A model generated the notes under the pieces. It was not told the origin of the DNA. It saw only the letters and a list, made by a program, of their open reading frames with translations, and searched no databases. Below, in pieces: positions 1 through 9,166 of a DNA stretch of 64,000 bases; position 1 is the stretch's first letter, and the number at the start of each line of letters is the position of its first letter. The position numbers and the translations under genes are program-made. Location: assembly GCF_003112735.1 (NCBI RefSeq), contig NZ_BFBR01000005.1:130877-194876 (forward strand). The letters are read 5' to 3'. The DNA comes from Candidatus Phycosocius bacilliformis (GTDB taxonomy: Bacteria; Pseudomonadota; Alphaproteobacteria; Caulobacterales; Aquidulcibacteraceae).

Positions 1-1743
1 AATATTGGTGGTTGAGGGTATCTTCACCCCACCATAGGTCCAGCCATCCACCACACCATACGACAGGCGCAGCGTGAAGGTGGCATCTGGATAGACATTG
101 CTGCCATAAACAGCAAAGCGGGCGGCGGCAATCCGCTCTGCGGCCTGAGAAATCGGGCCATTGACCTCTTGGTTCATCTTGACATTAATGGCCCGGGCAT
201 CGGCTTCAGCCCGGCGGGCAAGGACGATCAATGGATCGGTCGACGCATCAATGGCCGCCTTTCCGCCTTTGATCAAAGCTTCCCGTACCGCTTTATCGTC
301 CAGCTTGGTGCCAGCGATACCACGCGCTGCAATGCCCTCGGGGCTTTCAGAGCCCAGAAGCCGTTTGATGGCTGGATGGTCGGCGGTGAGATATTCGCGC
401 GCTTTCGACAACCACAATTCCAGACCGATGACTTCCAGATCCTTGTAGATTGGGGCCTCAGTCAGGATTTGCTGTTCCATTTGTGCAATGGCTGCATCCG
501 AATAGCCCGGCAGGCGTTCAGCAACGGGTTTAGCCCGTTCATTGGCCATGCGCACCAGCGCACGTGCCGTGAAATAAAGGCCCGACACTGAACCCGCACG
601 CGCTTCTAAAAACTCATGCTCCCAGAACATGTCTTGTTGCTTGGCCAGAACCCGATCAATGTCGGCCCAAGGATCGCCTACTTGACCCTTTAGCTTGGCA
701 TCGGCGCGGACTTTGGCCTTCAGATCAGCTTCTTCACGTTCTTTGATCGCAAAAAAGGCAGGATCCATCAGGGCTCGCTGCTGACCATATTGGGCCTTGT
801 AGCTGTTTTCGACACCAAACAATATTTCCTCGGCAGAGCGTTTGGCCTCAGCAGATTTGGTGCGATATTCCACCAAGCGCCCACGCAGCTCTGCCCGCAC
901 CAATTGGCGCGTGTGCAGGCGATAATCGCGCTCAAACTTAAGCTGATTGACCGTACGCAGCCGCTCGGTCGAGCCGGGATTGCCCGCGACAAAAACCACG
1001 TCGCCATCTTTCGGCGTTTCTTGAGTCCAAGTCAGGTGGGTTGGGGTCTTGACGGGTTGGCCGTTCTCGTAGGCGCGCAGGAATCCGCTATCGAGATTAT
1101 AGCGTGGGAAGTTGAAATTATCTGGATCGCCGCCAAAGAAACCCATCTCATTTTCTGGCGAGAAGACCAAACGAACGTCCTTATAGGTGCGGTATTTGTA
1201 GACTTTATATTGCCCACCGCGGAATAGGCTGATCATGTCGCACCGGAAAAGCTCCTTACTGTCATCCTTGCAGGCCTCTTCTTCCAGCTGTGCGATGGCT
1301 ACGGCGCGCGCTTGGGCGACTTTCGACGCCTCAACGCCAACCGTCGCGGCCTTCACCTTGGCGGTCGCATCAATAATGCTGACCAGCACCTCAGCTTCCA
1401 CACCGGGGCAGGTCTTCTCATCGACCAAAGTGGCCGCCAAGAAGCCGTTTTTGCCATAATCCTTATCCGCGCTGGACAGATCCGCGACACAGCTTGAAAC
1501 GCAATGCCAATTGGTGAGGATCAGGCCCGTGTCCGACACAAAACTAGCCGAACAGCCAGAAGACAAACGCACTGCAGATTGCTGAACCCGGCTGAGCCAA
1601 GCCTGATCGGGGGCAAAGCCATAAGTGGCCTTCATCTTGGCGGCAGGGAAGGCATCAAATGTCCACATCCCTTCATCGGCAAACGCGGGGCTTGAAAACA
1701 TTAGGGCAGCGGCGGCTGTCGCCATCAAAAGCTTCGAGTGCAT
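1..1743 (-). CDS. S46 family dipeptidyl peptidase, copy 1 (3' end outside window)
   Basis: Open on the minus strand from an ATG at 1743 to the window edge, 581 codons without a stop, so the C-terminal part with the expected catalytic Ser lies outside. The N-terminus has a secretion signal ending in SSPAFA before DEGMWTFDAFPAA. The catalytic His region reads GLILTNWHC, and the FGGDPDNFNFPR block carries the expected Asp of this family. S46 enzymes (DPP7/DPP11) are periplasmic or surface serine exopeptidases that release dipeptides for amino-acid feeding. It aligns without net indels to the downstream-transcribed neighbour at 2021-4093 (offset 2350), so the pair is a tandem duplication. Substrate specificity cannot be read here. 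Confidence 0.9.
   Translation of the reverse strand, partial: MHSKLLMATAAAALMFSSPAFADEGMWTFDAFPAAKMKATYGFAPDQAWLSRVQQSAVRLSSGCSASFVSDTGLILTNWHCVSSCVADLSSADKDYGKNGFLAATLVDEKTCPGVEAEVLVSIIDATAKVKAATVGVEASKVAQARAVAIAQLEEEACKDDSKELFRCDMISLFRGGQYKVYKYRTYKDVRLVFSPENEMGFFGGDPDNFNFPRYNLDSGFLRAYENGQPVKTPTHLTWTQETPKDGDVVFVAGNPGSTERLRTVNQLKFERDYRLHTRQLVRAELRGRLVEYRTKSAEAKRSAEEILFGVENSYKAQYGQQRALMDPAFFAIKEREEADLKAKVRADAKLKGQVGDPWADIDRVLAKQQDMFWEHEFLEARAGSVSGLYFTARALVRMANERAKPVAERLPGYSDAAIAQMEQQILTEAPIYKDLEVIGLELWLSKAREYLTADHPAIKRLLGSESPEGIAARGIAGTKLDDKAVREALIKGGKAAIDASTDPLIVLARRAEADARAINVKMNQEVNGPISQAAERIAAARFAVYGSNVYPDATFTLRLSYGVVDGWTYGGVKIPSTTNI
2..414. repeat. Near-identical tract shared by the two S46 genes (copy A)
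   Basis: Positions 2-414 match 2352-2764 with a single mismatch that I can find (T262 versus G2612, synonymous Gly codons). Outside this tract the genes differ at many positions, starting abruptly at 415/2765. The pattern suggests recent gene conversion or recombination. Confidence 0.9.
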
Positions 1744-1911
1744 CGAGATCGTGTCCTTAGTGGGTGGGGTATACCATATGCCTCACCTTTCACTGTGTTA
1801 CCGTGTTCAATCCCATCGCAAAAGTCATGAGAGGTCTGTCGCATTAGAAAATTACACCCCAAGCCATAGACGACTTGCTTCTTGTGCCGACCCTACCCGC
1901 AAAACCCCAAG

Positions 1912-1944
1912 AAAAAGGGGCAAAGCCGAACGCGACTTTGCCCC
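1912..1944 (-). terminator. Rho-independent terminator of S46 copy 2
   Basis: A perfect 9-bp stem GGGGCAAAG/CTTTGCCCC (1917-1925 and 1936-1944) with a 10-nt loop is followed, read on the minus strand, by TTTTTC. It lies about 75 nt after the stop of the copy-2 gene and before copy 1, so the two S46 genes are probably separate transcription units. Confidence 0.8.
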
Positions 1945-2020
1945 CGATCTAGCGTGACGTCACCGGAGGGCTTGGGGCCGACGCGGCTTAGAACCAGTCA
2001 CACGGTGGTTTTCGACCTGC

Positions 2021-4093
2021 CTATTTGGCCTTTAGCTCTGCCACCAAGCGGTCTGCTTTATAGACTTTGCTCAAGGCTTCCGTGATTGCCGCTGTGGTCA
2101 CAGAAACCGTGCGGTTGTAGCGGCCATCATAGGCAAAATTGCCGCCCAGCGAATGAATGTTGCCATCAAAAACGGCACCCACGACCCGTCCTTGCCGGTC
2201 AATCAGAGGCGAACCCGAATTGCCGCCAATAACGTCATTGGTGGTGGAGATGTTGAAGGGGATCGATGGGTCGAGGCTGGACTTCGCCGCCAGCCAAGAC
2301 GGTGCTGCCACAAAGGGGAATTCACCGCTCGCCCGCTCAAAATACCCACCGATATTGGTGGTTGAGGGTATCTTCACCCCACCATAGGTCCAGCCATCCA
2401 CCACACCATACGACAGGCGCAGCGTGAAGGTGGCATCTGGATAGACATTGCTGCCATAAACAGCAAAGCGGGCGGCGGCAATCCGCTCTGCGGCCTGAGA
2501 AATCGGGCCATTGACCTCTTGGTTCATCTTGACATTAATGGCCCGGGCATCGGCTTCAGCCCGGCGGGCAAGGACGATCAATGGATCGGTCGACGCATCA
2601 ATGGCCGCCTTGCCGCCTTTGATCAAAGCTTCCCGTACCGCTTTATCGTCCAGCTTGGTGCCAGCGATACCACGCGCTGCAATGCCCTCGGGGCTTTCAG
2701 AGCCCAGAAGCCGTTTGATGGCTGGATGGTCGGCGGTGAGATATTCGCGCGCTTTCGACAACCATAATTCTAGTCCAATCTGCTCAATCTCCTTGTAGAC
2801 TGGGGCATCTGCCAGGAGTTGTTCTTGAATTTGGACCATATCCGCATCCGAATAACCAGGCAAACGCTCCGCCAAGGGTTTCGCGCCTTCGTTGGCCAAA
2901 CGAACCAAGTTGACAGCCATGGGATAAAGGCTCGATGTCGCGCCGGAATAGCTTTCGAGATATTGATACTGCCAGAACAAGTCTTGCTGTTTGGCCAGCA
3001 GCCGATCAATGTCAGCCCATGGATCACCAATTTCAGCTCGCAACTTGGCATCGGCGCGGACTTTGGCCTTCAGATCAGCCTCCTCAGGTTCCTTGATCGC
3101 AAGAAAGGAGGGGTCGGCTAAAGCACGCTGCTGCCCGTAAAGGGCCTTAAAGGAGTTTTCCACAATATAGAAGACTGACTCGGCTGAGCGTTTCGCCTCT
3201 ACGGACTTGTTGCGATATTCAATAAGGCGACCACGCCACTCTGATAAAATCAACAGATCAGATTGTAATGGAAAATCACGCTCAAACTTAAGTTGATTAA
3301 CAGTACGCAGCCGTTCTGTTGAGCCAGGGTTGCCCGCGACAAAAACCACATCGCCATCTTTCGGCGTTTCTTGCGTCCAAGGCAGGTAGGTCGGCGTTTT
3401 GACGGGTTTGCCGTTCTCGTAGGCACGCAGAAAACCGCTATCGAGATTGTAGCGAGGGAAGTTGAAATTGTCAGGATCGCCGCCAAAGAAGCCTACTTCT
3501 TTTTCGGGCGCAAAGACCAGCCGAACGTCCTTATAGGTGCGGTATTTGTAGACTTTGTATTGCCCACCCCGGTATAAGTCGATCACCTCGCACCGGAACA
3601 GCTCTTTATTGTCATCCTTGCAGGCCTCTTCTTCCAGCTGTGCGATGGCAACAGCACGCGCTTGCGCGACCTTGGATGCTTCAACGCCAGCCGTAGCCGC
3701 CTTAACCTCGGCGGTCGCATCTGTAATGCTGACCAGCACCTCCGCTTGCATGCCGGGGCAGGCCTTCTCATCGACCAAGGTGGTCGCCAAGAAGCCGCTC
3801 TTGTTATAATCTTTGTCCGCGCTTGATAAATCCCCAACACAGAGCGAGACACAATGCCAATTGGTCAGGATCAGGCCGGTGTTGGAGACAAAGCTCGCTG
3901 AACAACCCACCGACAAGCGTACCGCAGATTGTTGCACCCGGTTGAGCCAAGCCTGATCGGGGGCAAAGCCATAAGTGGCCTTCATCTGAGCGGCGGGGAA
4001 TGCATCAAAAGTCCACATGCCTTCATCGGCAAAAGCGGGGCTGGAAATCACAAAGGCTGCGGCGGTTGCCGCCTTCAAAAGCTTTAATGGCAT
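2021..4093 (-). CDS. S46 family dipeptidyl peptidase, copy 2 (complete)
   Basis: A 690-aa secreted serine peptidase. The signal peptide MPLKLLKAATAAAFVISSPA ends with AFA just before DEG. The chymotrypsin-like triad is visible: His80 in LTNWHC, an Asp near residue 220 in FGGDPDNFNF, and the Ser near residue 626 in GGNSGSPL. The length fits the DPP7/DPP11 family (about 700 aa), which clip dipeptides from peptide N-termini in the periplasm or on the surface. The ATG at 4093 has an AAAGGA site about 10 nt upstream. Its 3' third is nearly identical to copy 1, while the rest has diverged. Whether it prefers acidic or hydrophobic P1 residues is not clear from reading alone. Confidence 0.93.
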   Translation of the reverse strand: MPLKLLKAATAAAFVISSPAFADEGMWTFDAFPAAQMKATYGFAPDQAWLNRVQQSAVRLSVGCSASFVSNTGLILTNWHCVSLCVGDLSSADKDYNKSGFLATTLVDEKACPGMQAEVLVSITDATAEVKAATAGVEASKVAQARAVAIAQLEEEACKDDNKELFRCEVIDLYRGGQYKVYKYRTYKDVRLVFAPEKEVGFFGGDPDNFNFPRYNLDSGFLRAYENGKPVKTPTYLPWTQETPKDGDVVFVAGNPGSTERLRTVNQLKFERDFPLQSDLLILSEWRGRLIEYRNKSVEAKRSAESVFYIVENSFKALYGQQRALADPSFLAIKEPEEADLKAKVRADAKLRAEIGDPWADIDRLLAKQQDLFWQYQYLESYSGATSSLYPMAVNLVRLANEGAKPLAERLPGYSDADMVQIQEQLLADAPVYKEIEQIGLELWLSKAREYLTADHPAIKRLLGSESPEGIAARGIAGTKLDDKAVREALIKGGKAAIDASTDPLIVLARRAEADARAINVKMNQEVNGPISQAAERIAAARFAVYGSNVYPDATFTLRLSYGVVDGWTYGGVKIPSTTNIGGYFERASGEFPFVAAPSWLAAKSSLDPSIPFNISTTNDVIGGNSGSPLIDRQGRVVGAVFDGNIHSLGGNFAYDGRYNRTVSVTTAAITEALSKVYKADRLVAELKAK
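2352..2764. repeat. Near-identical tract shared by the two S46 genes (copy B)
   Basis: Partner of the tract at 2-414 (offset 2350). Similarity drops sharply at 2765, and position 2351 also differs from position 1, so the left border may be real or may continue beyond the window for copy A. Confidence 0.9.
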
Positions 4094-4336
4094 TGACTGT
4101 ATATCCTTTGGGAAATGCGTCTATTCAGGTTGGGAGCGGGATGCCCTCAGCCCACCACAACATTACTCCCTTAAATGAGCACCGCAAGATTTAACCACTT
4201 CGCCTCTCATAAAAACTGTGCGCCTTCGACCATCCATTGAGACCTCAAGCCATGTCACTTTCCCTTGACGTGCGCGGAAGTGGTGGGCAGGACAGAGCGC
4301 AAAATTTTGACACTAAAAAGCTCAGGAGAAGTTCTC
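4094..4336. promoter_or_regulatory. Divergent intergenic region between S46 peptidase and SDR gene
   Basis: About 240 nt between divergent starts. TTGACG (4264-4269) and TTTTGACAC nearer the SDR gene are weak promoter-like strings on the plus strand. No convincing operator or hairpin is visible. Confidence 0.25.
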
Positions 4337-5242
4337 ATGTCAGATATTCGCTTTGATGGTCAGGTCGCCATTGTCACCGGGGCTGGCGGTGGTCTGGGCA
4401 AGCAGCATGCGCTGGAATTAGCCCGTCGCGGTGCCAAGGTCGTGGTCAATGATTTGGGCGGTGCAATGGATGGAACGGGGGGCAATTCGGCCGCAGCCGA
4501 AGCCGTTGTCGCCGAGATTCAGGCCATGGGCGGGGAAGCCATCGCTAATGGCAGCTCGGTCGCCGATGATGCGGGCGTGGCCAATATGGTCGCCCAAGTC
4601 ATGGACAAATGGGGCCGTATCGACATTCTGATCGCCAATGCAGGCATCCTGCGCGACAAGAGCTTCTCCAAGATGGAGATGGCAGACTTTGAAGTCGTCA
4701 TGAACGTCCACCTGATGGGCACTGTCAAACCGGTCAAGGCCGTGTGGGAAATCATGAAGGCGCAAAACTACGGGCGCATCGTGGTCACGACCTCGTCGTC
4801 GGGCATGTATGGCAATTTCGGCCAAACCAATTATGGCGCCGCCAAGCTGGCGCTTTATGGCTTTATGAACACGCTGAAGCTGGAAGGGGCTAAGAATAAC
4901 ATCAAGGTCAATGCGATCAGCCCGGTGGCGGCCACCCGCATGACAGAAAACCTGATGCCACCCCAAATGCTGGACCTGTTGAAGCCTGAATATGTGACGC
5001 CGGGCGTGATGTATCTGGTCAGCGAAGATGCGCCGACAGGGACTGTTTTGTCGGCTGGGGCCGGCGTGTTTGCGGTTGCAAAAATCTATGAAACCGATGG
5101 CATCTGCCTCAAGGGTGATGACATCACCGCCGAAGCCGTCCGCGACAATTGGGACAAGATCACCGACCCTGCAGGACACGAAGCCTATGAGCAAGGCGGC
5201 GGCCAGACGGGCAAGTTCATGCGCAAACTATCGGGTGGCTAA
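4337..5242 (+). CDS. SDR family oxidoreductase, 3-hydroxyacyl-CoA dehydrogenase type (HSD17B4-like)
   Basis: A 301-aa short-chain dehydrogenase. The start is the ATG at 4337, preceded by AGGAGAA; an upstream in-frame ATG at 4265 has no ribosome site and adds an unlikely extension. Rossmann fold: TGAGGGLG cofactor loop near the N-terminus, NDLGG, and NAGIL. Catalytic residues: Ser in TTSSSGMYG and YxxxK in YGAAK. The N-terminal FDGQVAIVTGAGGGLGKQHA pattern and the NDLGGAMDGTGG loop are typical of the dehydrogenase part of peroxisomal multifunctional enzyme type 2, so a role in beta-oxidation of hydroxyacyl-CoA is likely. Acyl-CoA dehydrogenase and enoyl-CoA hydratase genes nearby support this. 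The exact substrate is unknown. Confidence 0.88.
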   Translation: MSDIRFDGQVAIVTGAGGGLGKQHALELARRGAKVVVNDLGGAMDGTGGNSAAAEAVVAEIQAMGGEAIANGSSVADDAGVANMVAQVMDKWGRIDILIANAGILRDKSFSKMEMADFEVVMNVHLMGTVKPVKAVWEIMKAQNYGRIVVTTSSSGMYGNFGQTNYGAAKLALYGFMNTLKLEGAKNNIKVNAISPVAATRMTENLMPPQMLDLLKPEYVTPGVMYLVSEDAPTGTVLSAGAGVFAVAKIYETDGICLKGDDITAEAVRDNWDKITDPAGHEAYEQGGGQTGKFMRKLSGG

Positions 5243-5267
5243 AGCTCGGCCTTCAGCCACCCCTTAC

Positions 5268-6134
5268 TTAATCAAACATGCTGCCGACCCGCGCCTCCCC
5301 TCTTAAGGCGCGGGCGGCTTTTATTTTGTCGATATAAGCTTCAAGCCGGTGGTCGTCCAAAAGACGCGGATTGCCAAATAGGAAGGAAATGAGCCCGGCA
5401 AGTGTGTGAAGAATTTTGACAAATGGGCTGCGGTCTCGGCGGATGATCGGCTTGCCTAAACGTGTCAGCAATCGTGGATCGCCGGTGTGGCGATAGGGGG
5501 TGAAGAGCGGCGGCGGTAAGGTGGTGACAAGATCCCAGCCATTCACCAGCCGATAATGCGGGCAGACAACCAATCGATCAAACGACAAATCGCCGACACG
5601 TGGCGCCCCAAATGTATAGCATGCAGCCAGATTATCTCGCTCCAGGTGGGTGGATGCAATTTGAGCTAAAGCACCGCCCAAACTATGCCCGGTCAGATAA
5701 AGGCCTGTGTTATTGGGCACATGGCGATTCACATCCTCCAAGAGCTGAGCGCCAATGCGATCATAAGCTTTCTTGAAGCCTTTATGGAGTTCCACCGACC
5801 CTAAACGGGTATCGACGCGCACCGTTTCGCTCATCAAATTGGTCTTCCAATCAAGGAAGGAATCCGTGCCGCGAAAGGCGATGACAACAAAGTCGTTCGC
5901 CCGCGCCAGAAAGGCCTGGCTGCCAGCTTCATCATATGAAGCCAGCAACGTAAATTGACCTTGAGTCAATAAGTTAGTCAATTTTTCTAAATCTGTTTCA
6001 TAGGACAAGAGGGCAAGCTTTGCCATCAGCTCAGCTGTCCGCTCCGAAAAGGCGGCGCGCCACGTCGGCAGGCTTCTGGCCTCGTCGCGGCCCAGGGTAA
6101 TTGGGGATATGGGGGGCGGTGATTGTGGGTCCAT
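5268..6134 (-). CDS. Class 3 (alpha/beta hydrolase) lipase family protein
   Basis: A 288-aa protein from the ATG at 6134 (a TTG two codons upstream is also open). The nucleophile elbow GHSLGGALAQ carries the catalytic Ser. Asp in WDLVTTLPP and His in DDHRLEAYIDKI complete the arrangement usual for class 3 (fungal-type) lipases. FRGTDSFLDWKTNL is the typical oxyanion-side strand. No signal peptide is seen, so it is probably cytoplasmic or released by another route. It is convergent with the SDR gene and follows no obvious operon partner. Real substrates (triacylglycerol, phospholipid or polyester) cannot be told from sequence. Confidence 0.85.
   Translation of the reverse strand: MDPQSPPPISPITLGRDEARSLPTWRAAFSERTAELMAKLALLSYETDLEKLTNLLTQGQFTLLASYDEAGSQAFLARANDFVVIAFRGTDSFLDWKTNLMSETVRVDTRLGSVELHKGFKKAYDRIGAQLLEDVNRHVPNNTGLYLTGHSLGGALAQIASTHLERDNLAACYTFGAPRVGDLSFDRLVVCPHYRLVNGWDLVTTLPPPLFTPYRHTGDPRLLTRLGKPIIRRDRSPFVKILHTLAGLISFLFGNPRLLDDHRLEAYIDKIKAARALRGEARVGSMFD
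5283..5327 (+). terminator. Terminator after SDR gene, inside the 3' end of the convergent lipase gene
   Basis: Stem CCCGCGCC (5288-5295)/GGCGCGGG (5307-5314) with an 11-nt loop, then CGGC and TTTTATTTT on the plus strand. It is coding for the last residues of the lipase on the other strand. A further hairpin, GGGTGGCT/AGCCACCC (5233-5240 and 5255-5262), overlaps the SDR stop codon and could serve either strand. Confidence 0.7.
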
Positions 6135-6229
6135 TTCCAAAGTCTAATCCACTTTAGAGATGGAAGGATAGATGCCCGCCAGAGATCGGAGCGTAACGCG
6201 CCCCGATGCTCTGGGGGAGGATTTTTGCC

Positions 6230-7462
6230 CTAAAGGCCCAGCACCATTTTCGCCATGATGTTGCGCTGGATTTCGTTCGACCCGGCATAAATCGAGGTCT
6301 TGCGATAATTGAAATAGGCCGGCGCGACAGCCACAGCATAATCGGGTACTGGGAAGGGGTCATTTGACCGACCATCGATAATGGCCCAGCTGTCGGCGAC
6401 AAACGGCACGCCATTGGCACCAACAGCTTCCAAAGCCAGTTCAGAGATGGCTTGCTGCATCTCACTGCCTTTGCACTTGAGCATCGAGGAAGCTGCGCCA
6501 ACCGATTTGCCGGACGACAGGCCCGAAAAGATTTTCATCTCAGTGGCATCAAGGGCTTGGATCTGGATTTCAAGCTCAGCAATTTTGCGCTGGAAGTCGG
6601 CATCTTCGATCAGGGTCCCCGCCCCCGCCTGCTCCACCGCCGCAATACGCTTCACCTTTTTGAGCGCATTTTTCAGGCCGGGCGCATAGGCATTGCCGCG
6701 CTCAAACTCCAGAAGATATTTGGCATAGGTCCAGCCCTTGCCTTCTTCCCCGATCAGATTTTCGGCTGTTACAAACACATCTTCATAGAAGACTTGGTTG
6801 ATTTCCTGCTGGCCTTCGACCGGACCGTCGAGCGTCGGCAGTGGGCGGATGCTGATGCCGGGTGAGGTCATGTCGACCAGAATGAAGCTGATGCCATTCT
6901 GGTTCTTGGCCTCTTGGCTGGTGCGCACCAGATTAAACATCCAATCGGCCCATTGGGCTTGGGTCGTCCAGATTTTCGAGCCATTCAGGACATAGCCTTC
7001 AACCCCGTCGCGCACGGTTTTTTCGGCCTTCATTTGCAAGCTGGCGAGGTCTGAACCTGAACCCGGTTCCGAATAGCCCTGACACCACCAGATGTCTGAG
7101 CTGAGGATCTTCGGCAGATGCTGGGCCTTTTGCTGTTCATTTCCAAAGGCCATGATGACGGGAGCCACCATTTTGAGACCCATGGGCGATGGCGTGGGGC
7201 AACCCGCGGCCGAAATCTCCATATTGAAGATGTATCGCTGGCTCGCAGTCCAGCCCGGTCCACCATATTCCACTGGCCAGTCCGGGGCAGCCCAGCCTTT
7301 TTGATAAAGCCGCTTTTGCCATTCGACTTGGCCTTCCTTGTCCAGATAGCCATTCTTGGACAGCGCCATTTTGGCGCGCAGCGCGGGGGTATAGTTTTCT
7401 GCGATCCAGGCGCGCACCTCGGCCTGAAACGCAAGATCTTCGGGGGTAAAGGCGAGGTCCAT
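6230..7462 (-). CDS. Acyl-CoA dehydrogenase family protein
   Basis: A 410-aa flavoenzyme that oxidises acyl-CoA to 2-enoyl-CoA. The start is MDLAFTPEDLAFQ at 7462, behind AGAAGGAGA; the open frame extends 12 codons further upstream into sequence that does not look coding. The FAD/substrate region WWCQGYSEPGSGSDLASL and the C-terminal YAGSNEIQRNIMAKMVLGL block are diagnostic of the family. The motif set resembles the larger-substrate members used on branched or steroid-like acyl-CoA. It precedes the ABM and hydrolase genes on the same strand with gaps of about 100 nt, so it may be in a loose lipid-catabolism cluster. Confidence 0.92.
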   Translation of the reverse strand: MDLAFTPEDLAFQAEVRAWIAENYTPALRAKMALSKNGYLDKEGQVEWQKRLYQKGWAAPDWPVEYGGPGWTASQRYIFNMEISAAGCPTPSPMGLKMVAPVIMAFGNEQQKAQHLPKILSSDIWWCQGYSEPGSGSDLASLQMKAEKTVRDGVEGYVLNGSKIWTTQAQWADWMFNLVRTSQEAKNQNGISFILVDMTSPGISIRPLPTLDGPVEGQQEINQVFYEDVFVTAENLIGEEGKGWTYAKYLLEFERGNAYAPGLKNALKKVKRIAAVEQAGAGTLIEDADFQRKIAELEIQIQALDATEMKIFSGLSSGKSVGAASSMLKCKGSEMQQAISELALEAVGANGVPFVADSWAIIDGRSNDPFPVPDYAVAVAPAYFNYRKTSIYAGSNEIQRNIMAKMVLGL

Positions 7463-7580
7463 GACGTATCTCCTTCTGCACAGCCTGGCGCGCAGCATCC
7501 GCGCGGGGTTGGAACGTGTTTGGTTGAGGCGGCCTGAGGCCCGCGCGCATGGAGCTAAGCGGCAGGCCTAGGCCTGCGAC

Positions 7581-7871
7581 CTAAAACAAAGCGGGGCCTT
7601 GTACCAGCTTGGGCGGGCCGGCCAGAAATTGGCCGATCTTCGCAACCAAAGCGGCCATGTGGTCTGTCTTGCCATGGGCATCGAGGGCAGCTTGGTCAGC
7701 ATAGAGTTCAAGCATGAAATACTCATTCTCAGCCTTGGCATTCTTGCACAATTGATAGACCGTCGCGCCAGGCTCTTTGGCTTTCACCGTGGTGACAAAC
7801 TCGGTCAACATGGCTTCGAATTCAGCGGCCTTGCCGTCTTGAATGGTGAATTGCGCGCAGATACCGATCAT
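7581..7871 (-). CDS. Antibiotic biosynthesis monooxygenase (ABM/YgiN) domain protein
   Basis: A 96-aa protein forming a single ferredoxin-like ABM domain: MIGICAQFTIQDGKAAEFEA at the N-terminus and the NEYFMLELYADQAALDAH segment in the middle. Such proteins usually act as small dimers, as quinol monooxygenases or stress-related detoxifiers. GGGAGAG precedes the ATG at 7871. It sits between the serine hydrolase and acyl-CoA dehydrogenase genes on the same strand. Confidence 0.85.
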   Translation of the reverse strand: MIGICAQFTIQDGKAAEFEAMLTEFVTTVKAKEPGATVYQLCKNAKAENEYFMLELYADQAALDAHGKTDHMAALVAKIGQFLAGPPKLVQGPALF

Positions 7872-7971
7872 TTCTCTCTCCCTCAGCTTTGTTGTGTGTC
7901 GTGGTGCTGATGCTTCTGGTTATAGGGGCTTTGCAGGCCGAGGGAAGGCCCCGGCGCGCAGCTTTTCAGCC

Positions 7972-9120
7972 TCAAGCCAGTCCAAGGCAGCGATAGGTTT
8001 CCGCCGCAAGCCTGCCGCCGCGCGGGTCGCCAGCCAAATTGGGAGCCATGAGATTCATGGCATAGCCAAAACCAAGCTTGGCATCAGGATCGGCAAAGCC
8101 GAAACTGCCACCCCAACCCGAATGACCGAAGCTGTTGTCATTTGGACCATAAAGGCCGCGATTGGACAATAAGAAGCCTGCCGCCCACCGCACCCACATG
8201 CCCAAAACCTTATCCTTGCCTTCCCGACGCTGGGCCACCATGCGCGCCACGCTGTCTGGGCGCATGATGCGCACCCCGTCAATCTCACCACCTCGCGCCA
8301 AAGCCCCATAGACACGGGCGATGCCGCGCGCATTGGCACTGCCACCCGCCGCGCCATTGCCAGCAGCGATCCAGTCAGCACGATTGGCCAGAAGCGGGCT
8401 CATGCGGGGGCTACCCAGGGCAGCGCGCACGACAGGGTCAGGCGACGGGGGCGTCTGCTCGACCATCGCAGCCCAGGGTGCGACGATGGGGGCACGTCGA
8501 TGGTGTTGATCCTGTGGCAGACCGATCCAGACATCAGCCTGCAGCGGGGCTGCGACTTCGGCTGCGAAGAAATCCTTCAAGTTGCGCCCATCTGTGGCGC
8601 GCAACAAAGCATCCACCCAATGACCAAAAATCCCTGCATTGTAGGCGCTGGCCGATCCGGGCGGAAACATGGGTGTTTGATCCGCTAGGCGGGCCGAAAA
8701 GACTGGAATATCGAGCAATTCTTCGGTGGTCGCAGGCGTATCTGGTCCTTGCACGCCACTGGCATGGCTTAACAGGGTTTCTACCGTCACATCCTGTTTG
8801 CCATGGACGCCGAACTCAGGCCAATAATCAGCAACTTTGGCCTCATAAGCCAACAGACCTCGCTCAACCGCAATGCCAATGCAGGTTGCAGCCATGCCCT
8901 TGGTGGTGGACCAGACATTGAACAAATCATCGGGGCCTAGGGCCTCAGCATGGTCTCCATCACGGACCCCACCATAAAGGTCGATAATGGTCTGCCCATC
9001 TTGTACGACACAAAAAGTCGCGCCCAATTCCTGACCACTGGCCAGATTCTCGGCAAACAGATCCCGGACCGATTCAAAGCCTTGTGCGACATAACCGTGA
9101 ACCAAGGGTTTTTCCGACAT
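7972..9120 (-). CDS. Serine hydrolase, class C beta-lactamase/EstB-like family
   Basis: A 382-aa protein from the ATG at 9120, which has GGGGAGAA six nt upstream; the frame is open for six more codons. Motifs are those of the beta-lactamase-fold esterases: SxxK in WSTTKGMA, YxN in SAYNAGIFG, and HSGWGG replacing KTG near the C-terminus. No signal peptide is visible, which argues for a cytoplasmic esterase/transesterase rather than a true beta-lactamase. It lies in a run of lipid-metabolism genes, so ester hydrolysis is the likeliest job. Confidence 0.87.
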   Translation of the reverse strand: MSEKPLVHGYVAQGFESVRDLFAENLASGQELGATFCVVQDGQTIIDLYGGVRDGDHAEALGPDDLFNVWSTTKGMAATCIGIAVERGLLAYEAKVADYWPEFGVHGKQDVTVETLLSHASGVQGPDTPATTEELLDIPVFSARLADQTPMFPPGSASAYNAGIFGHWVDALLRATDGRNLKDFFAAEVAAPLQADVWIGLPQDQHHRRAPIVAPWAAMVEQTPPSPDPVVRAALGSPRMSPLLANRADWIAAGNGAAGGSANARGIARVYGALARGGEIDGVRIMRPDSVARMVAQRREGKDKVLGMWVRWAAGFLLSNRGLYGPNDNSFGHSGWGGSFGFADPDAKLGFGYAMNLMAPNLAGDPRGGRLAAETYRCLGLA

Positions 9121-9166
9121 GACTTTCTCCCCAATCATTGTCTGCCCCGTTCACCAGATCGTCTGG

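Noticed and set aside
4418-5194. 258-codon minus-strand open frame opposite the SDR gene
   Set aside because: It is antisense to a clear SDR coding sequence, His/Asp-rich in a way that mirrors the reverse codons, and has no ribosome site.
7972-9120. True class C beta-lactamase resistance gene
   Set aside because: No signal peptide, and the KTG box is replaced by HSG, as in cytoplasmic esterases of the same fold.
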